Origin: Oscillospiraceae bacterium
GTDB taxonomy: Bacteria > Bacillota > Clostridia > Oscillospirales > Acutalibacteraceae
DNA length: 5,091 bases
Assembly (NCBI GenBank): GCA_031262125.1
Contig: JAISII010000061.1
Coordinates: forward strand, 1-5,091
Direction: 5' to 3'
A program made the position numbers and the translations under genes. Shown here piece by piece: positions 1 to 5,091 of the stretch (its first letter is position 1; every line of letters starts with the position of its first letter). The notes under the pieces were generated by a model. It did not search any database. It saw only the letters and a program-made list of their open reading frames with translations, and was not told the DNA's origin.

Positions 1-228
1 AAAAGCGAATTTACCCGCAGCGGCGATATGGTATGCTATACTGTTAAGGCAGACGGCTTTTTGTACAATATGGTGAGAATTATTGTCGGCACGTTGCTTG
101 GTGTGCAGCAGGGGCGGTTTGCCCCGGAGGATATTGGCAATATTATTAATAAGTGCGACCGAAAATTTGCAGGGGCTACAGCACCTGCTTGTGGTTTATA
201 CTTGGAAGAAGTTAATTATGATATTTGA
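1..228 (+). CDS. truA: tRNA pseudouridine synthase A, C-terminal fragment (5' end outside window)
   Basis: TruA converts uridine to pseudouridine at positions 38-40 in the anticodon arm of many tRNAs, in the cytoplasm. Only the last 75 residues are present, in frame 1 from the first base to the TGA at 226-228. The fragment carries the typical TruA C-terminal segment GFLYNMVRIIVGTLL, followed by a helix (FAPEDIGNIINKCDR), then AGATAPACGLYLEEVNY, which matches the usual TruA ending (A-P-A-x-G-L-x-L). The catalytic aspartate lies in the missing N-terminal part and cannot be checked. An internal ATG at 28-30 is in frame but is not the true start, because coding sequence continues upstream to the window edge. 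The next gene follows after about 40 nt with no visible terminator, so they may be co-transcribed. Identification rests on remembered family motifs. Confidence 0.93.
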   Translation, partial: KSEFTRSGDMVCYTVKADGFLYNMVRIIVGTLLGVQQGRFAPEDIGNIINKCDRKFAGATAPACGLYLEEVNYDI

Positions 229-257
229 TTTTTTAATAAAAAATTATTATTGAAAAC

Positions 258-261
258 AAGG
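258..261 (+). promoter_or_regulatory. Weak Shine-Dalgarno (AAGG) that decides the start at 271
   Basis: AAGG lies 9 nt before the ATG at 271-273. The alternative in-frame TTG at 250-252 is preceded only by A/T-rich sequence with no purine-rich site, so the ATG is preferred and the protein loses seven residues (KTRFYS-type leader). Confidence 0.5.
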
Positions 262-270
262 TTTTATTCG

Positions 271-1518
271 ATGAAAAAACAAAAAGCAAAAAGGTATAAT
301 CAAAAAAACAGAGCCGAGGAATTTTTAAGCTACGAAGAGCTTCCTTTGGAAAATTATGAAAAGGATGTCCCTAAAATTAGCAAGTTCCCCGTAAAAAGGC
401 TGATAGCCGCAGCGGTAATAATTCTGCTGTGCTTCGGCATTGTTTTTGCGTTTTATAACCGAGATAAACTCTCGCCCGAGAATATTGGCAACTGGTTCAA
501 CTACGAGCTTTTAGGCAAAGCACAAGGGGAAGGTTACCCCTCGACAATTTCGGGCACCAACCTCTCGGCGGGCAATATTGATATGATAGACAACTATTTG
601 GTCTATGCTTCAAACACTTCCTGCGTTACGCTAAGCTCTAGTGCATACCAAATTGCCAACAGGCAAATAACCTACAGCCAGCCTGTGCTAAAAACCTCGG
701 GCAACCGTATGCTTGTGTATGCTTTGGGCGAAAAAAGCTATATGGTTAACACCATAAATAACCAAGAACACGCAGGCAGTTTAGGCGGAGAGATTTTTTG
801 TGCCGACATTAACAAAAACGGAGAAACAGGCTTTGTAACCGAAACCGACGGCTATTTTTGCAAGTTCAGCTATCTTAACGATTTGCACAAAGAAAAATAC
901 ACCTATTCGTTCTCGGAGTATTTTATTAATTCGGTAAAGATAAATAATGCAGGCAATACGGCGGTTTTGGGCGGCGTTTCGGCAAAGGAAGCCCAAGGCA
1001 AAATGGGGCTTTATGTTTTAGATTTTTACAGCGACAAGCCAAAGAAAATTTTCGAGTACCCCTCCGACGTTGTGTTGGATATTGATTTTGTTACCGATAA
1101 TATTGCTGTTGTGGTTGCAAAAAATTCGCTGTTTTTTATCAATACTTCTAACGGAGAAATCACTCAGCACAGCTATAATAAACTACAGCTTACCGCCTAT
1201 AATATTAATCAAGAAACAGGCTGTACAGTGCTTTCGCTATCCCGCAGCGGCGACGGACGCAATTGCGACGTGCTTTATTATAACCAAGGCGGCGAATTGG
1301 TAAACACGATTAAAACCGATATTTCGGTAAGTTCGCTTAGCGTTTATAAAGACCGAATTGCACTTTTGCAAAACGAAACTGCAACTCTCTATAACAAAGA
1401 GGGCGAAAACTTGGGTGCTGCCCAAACAGGCAAAGATGCTCGGGCAATATTGCTAAGCGGCAGTAATCAAGCCTATGTTTTGGGCGTGAGCGAAATAAGG
1501 ACGGCTGAGTTTAAATAA
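271..1518 (+). CDS. Membrane-anchored beta-propeller-like protein, DUF5711 family candidate
   Basis: Function unknown. From ATG 271 the protein has 415 residues. Residues 1-43 are charged (basic start KKQKAKR, then an acidic stretch, then FPVKR). One hydrophobic segment at about 44-62 (LIAAAVIILLCFGIVFAF) has no signal-peptidase site I can recognise, so it reads as a type II signal anchor with the rest outside the cell. The exterior part looks like repeated beta-propeller blades: about eight units of roughly 25-40 residues (near 102-127, 141-166, 176-201, 221-253, 269-293, 309-337, 354-383 and 391-413), each pairing a V/I-rich strand with a strand ending in a turn such as NTSNGE or NKEGEN. 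This layout fits the DUF5711 family of clostridia as I remember it; a PQQ/WD40-like sensor or a scaffold is equally possible. There are no catalytic motifs. An in-frame TTG at 250 is the alternative start. It sits 22 nt before ftsY, suggesting co-transcription. Confidence 0.72.
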   Translation: MKKQKAKRYNQKNRAEEFLSYEELPLENYEKDVPKISKFPVKRLIAAAVIILLCFGIVFAFYNRDKLSPENIGNWFNYELLGKAQGEGYPSTISGTNLSAGNIDMIDNYLVYASNTSCVTLSSSAYQIANRQITYSQPVLKTSGNRMLVYALGEKSYMVNTINNQEHAGSLGGEIFCADINKNGETGFVTETDGYFCKFSYLNDLHKEKYTYSFSEYFINSVKINNAGNTAVLGGVSAKEAQGKMGLYVLDFYSDKPKKIFEYPSDVVLDIDFVTDNIAVVVAKNSLFFINTSNGEITQHSYNKLQLTAYNINQETGCTVLSLSRSGDGRNCDVLYYNQGGELVNTIKTDISVSSLSVYKDRIALLQNETATLYNKEGENLGAAQTGKDARAILLSGSNQAYVLGVSEIRTAEFK

Positions 1519-1540
1519 ACAAAAAAAGAGGAAGATACAA

Positions 1541-2449
1541 ATGGGACTGTTTTCTAAAATTAAAGACGGATTAAAAAAAACCAGAGATTCGGTTTTTGGG
1601 CAGATAGATTCTGTTTTAAAGAGCTTTACAAAAATAGACGACGAGCTTTTTGAGGAGCTGGAGGAAATTTTGGTTATGGGCGACGTAGGTGTTGCTACGG
1701 CTTCAAAGTTGTGTGATGAGCTTAAAGCACAGGTTAAAAAGCAAGGCATAACCGAGCCGATTCAAATCCGAGATTTATTAATAGAGAGTATAAAAGAGCT
1801 GCTGCAAGGCGGCAACGAGCTGTGCATAAGCACAAAACCTTCAATAATTTTGGTTATTGGCGTTAACGGCGTTGGCAAAACCACGTCGATAGGCAAAATT
1901 GCCGGGCAACTGACCAAAAGCGGCAAAAAAGTTTTGCTTGCGGCCGCCGATACCTTCCGTGCGGCAGCAATTGAACAGCTTGAAATTTGGGCACAACGCA
2001 GCGGTGCGGATATTATAAAACAGGGCGAAGGCTCCGACCCGGCGGCGGTGGTTTTTGATGCTATAGCTTCGGGCAAAGCAAAGGGCTACGACGTTATAAT
2101 TTGCGATACCGCAGGGCGGCTGCACAACAAAAAACACCTTATGGACGAGCTTAGCAAAATCAACCGGATCATCGACCGAGAGTTGCCCAATGCCGACAAA
2201 GAGGTTTTGCTTGTGCTGGATGCCACCACAGGGCAAAACGCCGTCAACCAAGCACAGCAGTTTAAAGAAACAGCTGGCATAACCGGCATTGTGCTAACCA
2301 AGCTGGACGGCACAGCCAAGGGCGGCATTGTGCTTGCAATTAAAGATGGTATGGGCATACCCGTAAAATTTGCGGGCGTAGGCGAACAGCTTGACGATTT
2401 GCAGCCCTTTGACCCCGAGGATTTTGCAAACGCTCTTTTTGAAGCTTAA
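1541..2449 (+). CDS. ftsY: Signal recognition particle receptor FtsY
   Basis: FtsY is the membrane-associated SRP receptor. Its GTPase pairs with Ffh to deliver ribosome-nascent-chain complexes to SecYEG. The 302 residues comprise an N-terminal amphipathic, basic helix (MGLFSKIKDGLKKTRDSVFG) likely to bind lipid, the N domain helical bundle (to about 90), and a complete SRP-type G domain. That domain shows the P-loop GVNGVGKTT (107-115), DTFRAAAIEQL (137-147), DTAGR (189-193), TKLDGTAKGG (253-262) and the closing GVGEQLDDLQPFD (279-291). The long acidic A domain of E. coli FtsY is absent, and the length is normal for Firmicutes. The ATG is well supported by GAGGA at 1528-1532, 8 nt upstream. 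DTFRAAA and the short N-terminus favour FtsY over Ffh, and there is no methionine-rich M domain. All key GTPase residues are present. Confidence 0.97.
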   Translation: MGLFSKIKDGLKKTRDSVFGQIDSVLKSFTKIDDELFEELEEILVMGDVGVATASKLCDELKAQVKKQGITEPIQIRDLLIESIKELLQGGNELCISTKPSIILVIGVNGVGKTTSIGKIAGQLTKSGKKVLLAAADTFRAAAIEQLEIWAQRSGADIIKQGEGSDPAAVVFDAIASGKAKGYDVIICDTAGRLHNKKHLMDELSKINRIIDRELPNADKEVLLVLDATTGQNAVNQAQQFKETAGITGIVLTKLDGTAKGGIVLAIKDGMGIPVKFAGVGEQLDDLQPFDPEDFANALFEA

Positions 2450-2467
2450 TTTTGGAATATAATTTTT

Positions 2468-2472
2468 AAGGA
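2468..2472 (+). promoter_or_regulatory. Shine-Dalgarno AAGGA of rdgB with unusual spacing
   Basis: AAGGA ends 13 nt before ATG 2486, longer than usual. An in-frame CTG at 2480-2482 lies 7 nt downstream of it, which is ideal spacing. The ATG gives the family-typical MKFVIATNN start and is retained; CTG initiation would add only two residues. Confidence 0.45.
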
Positions 2473-2485
2473 AAACAAACTGAAA

Positions 2486-3082
2486 ATGAAATTTGTAATT
2501 GCAACAAACAACCAAAAAAAGCTTGCCGAGCTAAGCCGCATTTTGCAGCCGCTGGGGGTAGAAGCATACACCGCAGCACAGCTTGGTTTTGCTTTAGAAG
2601 ATGTTGAAGAAACGGGCAGCACCTTTGCCGAGAACGCTTTTTTAAAAGCAGACGCCGCATGCAGGCTGACGGGTTTGCCTGCCATAGCTGATGATTCGGG
2701 GCTTTGTGTGGATGCCTTGAACGGTGAACCGGGCGTGTTTTCGGCACGTTATGCAGGTGAGGGTGCAACCGACGATGAAAAAATTGCGTTGCTGCTTAAA
2801 AATTTGCAAGATGTGCCGCCGCAAAACCGCACTGCACATTTTGCCTGTGCTGTTGCTTGCGTGTTCCCAAACGGTGAGGTAATAACCGCCTTTGGGCAGT
2901 GCAACGGCAACATTGCTTTTGCAAAAACAGGCAACGGCGGCTTTGGCTACGACCCTGTGTTTATGCTGGGCGAAAATTCGTTTGCACAACTGTCGGCAGA
3001 GGAAAAAGACAAACTAAGCCACCGTGGCAACGCACTGCGGCAGTTTAAGGCAAAGCTGCAAGATTATTTAGATAAAACTTAA
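2486..3082 (+). CDS. rdgB: XTP/dITP pyrophosphatase (RdgB/HAM1 family)
   Basis: This cytoplasmic enzyme hydrolyses non-canonical purine nucleoside triphosphates (dITP, XTP, ITP) to the monophosphate and pyrophosphate, keeping deaminated bases out of DNA and RNA. The 198-residue length is typical. Family signatures appear in order: MKFVIATNNQKKLAE (1-15; substrate-binding loop), EETGSTFAENAFLKA (41-55; metal-binding acidic residues), ADDSGLCVDALNGEPGVFSARYAG (68-91; catalytic aspartates in ADDSGL), GGFGYDPVF (151-159) and LSHRGNAL (177-184). The segment before GFGYDPVF reads AKTGNG where many homologues have a PRG-like sequence, a mild variation. The gene lies 36 nt after ftsY and 43 nt before yhbY, so co-transcription is likely. 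The symbol is by homology to E. coli; in B. subtilis the equivalent is ysnA. Confidence 0.95.
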   Translation: MKFVIATNNQKKLAELSRILQPLGVEAYTAAQLGFALEDVEETGSTFAENAFLKADAACRLTGLPAIADDSGLCVDALNGEPGVFSARYAGEGATDDEKIALLLKNLQDVPPQNRTAHFACAVACVFPNGEVITAFGQCNGNIAFAKTGNGGFGYDPVFMLGENSFAQLSAEEKDKLSHRGNALRQFKAKLQDYLDKT

Positions 3083-3125
3083 TACATAAAAAACAGAAAT
3101 AATAAAAATTTTTTAGGAGATTACA

Positions 3126-3419
3126 ATGCTAACAAGTAAACAACGTGCATTTTTACGCAGCCTTGCAAACAGTGCCGATACTATTTTAATGGTAGGTAAG
3201 GGGGGCATTGGTGAGCAAATAATAAAACAAGCCGACGATGCCTTAACGGCACGAGAACTGATTAAAGGCAAAGTGCTTGAAAGCACGGGAGAAACACCCC
3301 GAACGGTTGCCGAACAAATTGCCGAGAGTACAAACGCCGAAGTGGTGCAGGTAATAGGCTCAAAATTTGTGCTGTACCGCAAAAACACCAAAGACCCGCA
3401 AATAAAATTGCCGAAGTAG
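3126..3419 (+). CDS. yhbY: Ribosome assembly RNA-binding protein YhbY (CRM domain; YqeI of B. subtilis)
   Basis: This is a single CRM-domain RNA-binding protein of 97 residues, the usual size. In E. coli YhbY associates with pre-50S particles, so a role in large-subunit assembly is inferred. Visible features are the starting LTSKQRAFLRSLAN helix, the GxxG-type RNA-binding loop in VGKGGIGE (23-30), ARELIKGKVL (42-51), the helix TVAEQIAE (60-67) and the closing strand VQVIGSKFVLYRK (74-86). The ATG follows a strong site, AGGAGA at 3115-3120, with 5-nt spacing. It is the first member of the conserved yhbY-nadD-yqeK-rsfS run. The stop codon lies only 15 nt before the palindromic repeat that occupies the gap to nadD. 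Confidence 0.95.
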   Translation: MLTSKQRAFLRSLANSADTILMVGKGGIGEQIIKQADDALTARELIKGKVLESTGETPRTVAEQIAESTNAEVVQVIGSKFVLYRKNTKDPQIKLPK

Positions 3420-3453
3420 GGGTTAACAAAAAATGCACTTTTTCTCCTTCCGT

Positions 3454-3491
3454 CAAGGCTGACGCCTTGCCACCTCCCTCTAAGAGGGAGG
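3454..3491 (+). repeat. Left-arm double hairpin
   Basis: Two adjacent stem-loops. The first is CAAGGC/GCCTTG (3454-3459 with 3464-3469) around a TGAC loop. The second is CCTCCCTCT/AGAGGGAGG (3473-3481 with 3483-3491), a perfect 9-bp inverted repeat with one central base, so in practice about 8 bp with a 3-nt loop. The second is followed by CTTT only, too short a T-tract to call a terminator. Confidence 0.75.
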
Positions 3492-3513
3492 CTTTCGAGT
3501 ACAAACCAAAAAG

Positions 3514-3550
3514 TCTCCCTCTCAGAGGGGGATGTCGGCGAAAGCCGACA
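3514..3550 (+). repeat. Right-arm double hairpin
   Basis: Two adjacent stem-loops mirroring the left arm. TCTCCCTCT/AGAGGGGGA (3514-3522 with 3524-3532) contains one T-G wobble. TGTCGGC/GCCGACA (3533-3539 with 3544-3550) closes a GAAA tetraloop. On the - strand the first stem is followed by ACTTTTTGG, a weak terminator-like arrangement. Confidence 0.75.
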
Positions 3551-3620
3551 GGGGGAGAAAAAAGAAAATCTTGCTTCTAGCCTCTGACCTCTTGTCTCTA
3601 GATGGACAGGGGGAGAAAAA
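3547..3620. repeat. 16-bp direct repeat flanking degenerate heptamers
   Basis: GACAGGGGGAGAAAAA occurs exactly at 3547-3562 and again at 3605-3620, 58 bp apart, so the right end of the palindromic element is present twice. Between the copies lie three degenerate 7-bp units, TAGCCTC (3578-3584), TGACCTC (3585-3591) and TTGTCTC (3592-3598), followed by TAGA. Confidence 0.7.
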
Positions 3621-3649
3621 GAGCTGTAAAATTTTAAAGGAACTAAAAA

Positions 3650-4261
3650 ATGTGCAAACAAAAAATTGCGATTTTCGGCGGCAGCTTTAACCCGGTGCAC
3701 ATTGGGCATATTCAGGCGGCACAGCTTGTTTTGGCACAGCTAAAAGATGTTGACGAGGTCTGGCTTGTGCCTGCAGCAAAACCGCCGCACAAACCCGATG
3801 CGAACCTTGCCCCGGCAAAACACCGGCTTGCAATGCTGCAGCTTGCCGCAAAGGGTTGCCCAAATGTTAAGGTTAGCGATATTGAAATTAACAAGCCCGG
3901 CAACAGCTATACTTACCAAACTTTGCTGCTGCTGCAAAAGCAATACCCAAATCTTAGTTTTTGCTTAATTATGGGGGCAGATATGTTCTTGACATTGCAA
4001 ACGTGGAAAAAGCCGGAAGTTATTTCAAACATTGCCGAAATTGCGGTTGTGCCAAGGCAGGGTGCAAACACCGGGCAGCTAACAGAGCAAGCGGCTTTTT
4101 TGGCAAAAACCTATGGCACAAGGTCTGCAATTTTAAATTGCGGTGTTGCCGATATTTCTTCCACCGAGCTGCGGGCAATGCTTGCAAACTCGCCAAACAA
4201 TGCAAAGCCTTTTTTAAACGAAGAAGTTTATGACTATATAGCAGAAAATTCGGTTTATTAA
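3650..4261 (+). CDS. nadD: Nicotinate-nucleotide adenylyltransferase
   Basis: NadD transfers AMP from ATP to nicotinate mononucleotide, giving deamido-NAD, the penultimate step of NAD synthesis in the cytoplasm. The 203-residue protein shows the nucleotidyltransferase signature GGSFNPVHIGH (10-20) with the HxGH ATP-binding motif at its end, PAAKPPHK (41-48; nicotinate-nucleotide binding region), GADMF with W119 (109-119), the second ATP-binding motif ISSTELR (169-175) and the typical ending VYDYIAENSVY. All expected residues are present and the length is normal. The ATG is supported by AAAGGA at 3636-3641, 8 nt upstream, which lies just past the palindromic repeat, so the element has not disturbed the ribosome-binding site. 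It corresponds to B. subtilis yqeJ and keeps the conserved position between yhbY and yqeK. Confidence 0.97.
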   Translation: MCKQKIAIFGGSFNPVHIGHIQAAQLVLAQLKDVDEVWLVPAAKPPHKPDANLAPAKHRLAMLQLAAKGCPNVKVSDIEINKPGNSYTYQTLLLLQKQYPNLSFCLIMGADMFLTLQTWKKPEVISNIAEIAVVPRQGANTGQLTEQAAFLAKTYGTRSAILNCGVADISSTELRAMLANSPNNAKPFLNEEVYDYIAENSVY

Positions 4262-4291
4262 CAGCAAGCTTGCAGCGGAAAATATTTTTTT

Positions 4292-4295
4292 GGAG
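4292..4295 (+). promoter_or_regulatory. Shine-Dalgarno GGAG that decides the yqeK start at 4305
   Basis: GGAG lies 9 nt upstream of ATG 4305. The upstream in-frame TTG at 4290-4292 overlaps this GGAG and has only A/T-rich sequence before it, so 4305 is the better start. Confidence 0.6.
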
Positions 4296-4304
4296 CGGGT
4301 GGCT

Positions 4305-4880
4305 ATGGATTTTGAATATTACAAAAAATTGGCAGAAGCAAAAATGGGCGGCAAGCGGTTTCTTCATTCCCTTATGGTGGCAGAAGAAGCCGAAAACTTG
4401 GCAAAGCGTTACCACGGCGATATCGACAAGGCAAAGCTTGCGGGCATCCTCCACGATATTACAAAAGAGGCGAGTCTGCCCGAGCAATTGCATTTGATTA
4501 AAAAGTATGATATAATACTGGACGATGTTGAAAAAAACGCAAAAACCCTGCTCCATGCCATAACAGGCAGTGCATATGTTTTTGGCGAGCTTAAAATAAA
4601 CGACACCGACATTAAAAACGCCATACGCTACCACACAACGGGGCGGGCGGGGATGTCGCTGTTAGAAAAAATTATTTTTGTCGCCGATTTTACAAGTGCC
4701 GAGCGTGAGTATGATGGAGTAGACATAATGCGTGGGCTTGCAAAACAATCTTTAGAAAAGGCAATGCTTTTCGGCGTTTCGTTTTCTATAAACGATTTAA
4801 TACGGCGGGGTATGCCGGTGCATAGCAACGCAATAAATTTATATAACGAGCTGGTAAGCGGCAAAAAATTTACTGTTTAA
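4305..4880 (+). CDS. yqeK: HD-domain diadenosine tetraphosphate hydrolase YqeK (symmetrical)
   Basis: YqeK proteins are HD-superfamily metal enzymes that cleave Ap4A symmetrically into two ADP, removing a stress-linked dinucleotide; this activity is known from Firmicute homologues and is inferred here. From ATG 4305 the protein has 191 residues, the usual length. Metal and catalytic residues fit the family: H21 in KRFLHSLMVAEEA, the HD pair H50-D51 in AGILHDITKE, H84 in TLLHAITGSA, H110 in AIRYHTTG and D128 in EKIIFVADFTSAERE. There is no membrane segment. It follows nadD by 43 nt without a terminator and precedes rsfS, as in the B. subtilis yqeJ-yqeK-yqeL order. A longer form from TTG 4290 would add five residues but is less likely, because that codon overlaps the ribosome-binding site. 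Confidence 0.95.
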   Translation: MDFEYYKKLAEAKMGGKRFLHSLMVAEEAENLAKRYHGDIDKAKLAGILHDITKEASLPEQLHLIKKYDIILDDVEKNAKTLLHAITGSAYVFGELKINDTDIKNAIRYHTTGRAGMSLLEKIIFVADFTSAEREYDGVDIMRGLAKQSLEKAMLFGVSFSINDLIRRGMPVHSNAINLYNELVSGKKFTV

Positions 4881-4995
4881 TTTTGAGATAGATATAAAGT
4901 AAAATATATCGTAAAATATTACGCAAGATTTTAATTAAAATTTTACTTAAAATAACACATAAGCTAAAAAGCAAAAAAGAACGGAGATTTTAAAT
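4881..4995 (+). promoter_or_regulatory. AT-rich spacer before rsfS, possible weak promoter
   Basis: This 115-bp gap is strongly A/T-rich. TTGAGA (4883-4888), then 16 nt, then TATATC (4905-4910) is a poor sigma-A-like match, and TAAAAT occurs at 4900-4905 and 4912-4917. GTAAAATAT is repeated at 4899-4907 and 4911-4919, and AAGTAAAAT (4897-4905) is inverted at 4940-4948. At this base composition such matches arise easily by chance. No GC-rich terminator hairpin is seen and no gene fits in the gap. Confidence 0.25.
4983..4986 (+). promoter_or_regulatory. Shine-Dalgarno GGAG supporting the TTG start of rsfS
   Basis: GGAG lies 9 nt upstream of TTG 4996. The next in-frame ATG, at 5020, has no comparable site at a proper distance, so TTG is preferred. 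Confidence 0.6.
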
Positions 4996-5091
4996 TTGAC
5001 TACACTACAACAGGCAACAATGGCGGCAAAAATCCTAAGCGATAAAAAAGCAGGGGATGTTAAGGTAATTGAAATTACCGATATTACGGCG
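4996..5091 (+). CDS. rsfS: Ribosome silencing factor RsfS, N-terminal fragment (3' end outside window)
   Basis: RsfS (YqeL, formerly Iojap-like) binds ribosomal protein uL14 and blocks joining of the 30S and 50S subunits, lowering translation when nutrients are short. Only 32 codons are present, open to the window edge. The translation (M)TTLQQATMAAKILSDKKAGDVKVIEITDITA aligns in layout with the RsfS N-terminus: a first helix, then the D-x-K-K-A-x-D-V/I-x-V-I/L-x-I pattern in SDKKAGDVKVIEI. Position after yqeK is where rsfS lies in Firmicutes, which supports the call. The start is a TTG with GGAG 9 nt upstream; ATG 5020 would shorten the first helix. The fragment is too short to check the uL14-binding surface. 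Confidence 0.85.
   Translation, partial: MTTLQQATMAAKILSDKKAGDVKVIEITDITA

Larger units (their letters stand above)
3435..3624. repeat. Composite palindromic intergenic repeat (MITE/REP-like), about 190 bp
   Basis: Fills most of the 230-bp gap between yhbY and nadD. The outer ends are 13-bp inverted repeats with one mismatch (GCACTTTTTCTCC at 3435-3447; GGAGAAAAAGAGC at 3612-3624). Inside, 3438-3497 and 3510-3563 form imperfect inverted arms around a short A-rich centre. Each arm carries two small hairpins: 3454-3469 and 3473-3491 on the left, 3514-3532 and 3533-3550 on the right. No ORF, transposase or clear target-site duplication is seen. I recall similar sequences (ACGGAAGGAGAA / AGAGGGAGG pieces) scattered between genes in clostridial genomes, but copy number cannot be checked here. 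Being inside a probable operon, it would be transcribed as a structured RNA spacer. Confidence 0.75.

Noticed and set aside
28..228. Independent 66-residue gene starting at ATG 28
   Set aside because: The frame is open upstream to the window edge and the sequence is the TruA C-terminus, so this ATG is an internal methionine.
1841..2251. 136-residue open frame on the - strand inside ftsY
   Set aside because: It lies entirely opposite the conserved FtsY G domain. The opening is explained by codon bias on the sense strand, and no family features are visible.
3473..3500. Possible rho-independent terminator after yhbY
   Set aside because: The stem is strong but is followed only by CTTT before GC-containing sequence, and nadD lies downstream with no promoter I can identify. 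The hairpin is better explained as part of the repeat.
3578..3602. Possible CRISPR or phase-variation repeat
   Set aside because: The heptamers are degenerate, only three units long, lack spacers and do not lie in a coding frame or between promoter elements of an identifiable gene.
3113..3709. 198-residue open frame on the - strand across yhbY, the gap and the start of nadD
   Set aside because: It is antisense to two well-supported genes, and its middle is the translation of the palindromic repeat. It has no recognisable domain. Such frames are common artefacts of this kind of repeat.
4264..4273. Perfect 10-bp palindrome GCAAGCTTGC in the nadD-yqeK gap
   Set aside because: It is short, has no loop, no flanking T-tract and no second copy in the window. 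It is compatible with chance.
4020..4634. 204-residue open frame on the - strand across the 3' half of nadD and 5' half of yqeK
   Set aside because: Both sense genes carry complete family motifs. The antisense product is a cysteine/phenylalanine-rich shadow with no domain and no plausible gene context.

Overview
The window looks like an ordinary chromosomal housekeeping region from a low-to-moderate GC Firmicute, most likely a clostridium of the Ruminococcaceae/Oscillospiraceae type. The evidence is: FtsY without a long acidic A domain; the run yhbY-nadD-yqeK-rsfS, which corresponds to the yqeI-yqeJ-yqeK-yqeL order of Bacillus subtilis; a membrane-anchored DUF5711-like protein; purine-rich Shine-Dalgarno sites; and a palindromic intergenic repeat of a kind I recall from clostridial genomes. 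The lineage call is inference; nothing in the window fixes a species.

Layout: all eight genes are on the + strand. The window opens in the 3' end of truA (tRNA pseudouridine synthase A; 1-228). It continues with a membrane-anchored, probable beta-propeller protein (271-1518), ftsY (SRP receptor GTPase; 1541-2449), an rdgB-type XTP/dITP pyrophosphatase (2486-3082) and yhbY (CRM-domain ribosome-associated protein; 3126-3419). A 230-bp gap follows (3420-3649), filled by a structured palindromic repeat. Then come nadD (3650-4261), the HD-domain Ap4A hydrolase yqeK (4305-4880), a 115-bp AT-rich spacer, and the 5' end of rsfS (ribosome silencing factor) starting at TTG 4996 and cut by the window edge.

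The short gaps (22-43 nt) and the lack of a convincing terminator suggest one or two long transcripts. The common themes are translation and ribosome function (truA, yhbY, rsfS), co-translational membrane targeting (ftsY), nucleotide-pool hygiene (rdgB, yqeK) and NAD synthesis (nadD). The yhbY-nadD-yqeK-rsfS association is widely conserved in Firmicutes.

I found no undescribed multi-gene system, CRISPR array, transposase, phage gene or RNA gene. The features most worth a second look are the composite palindromic repeat between yhbY and nadD, with its duplicated right end and degenerate heptamers, and the uncharacterised extracytoplasmic propeller protein upstream of ftsY.
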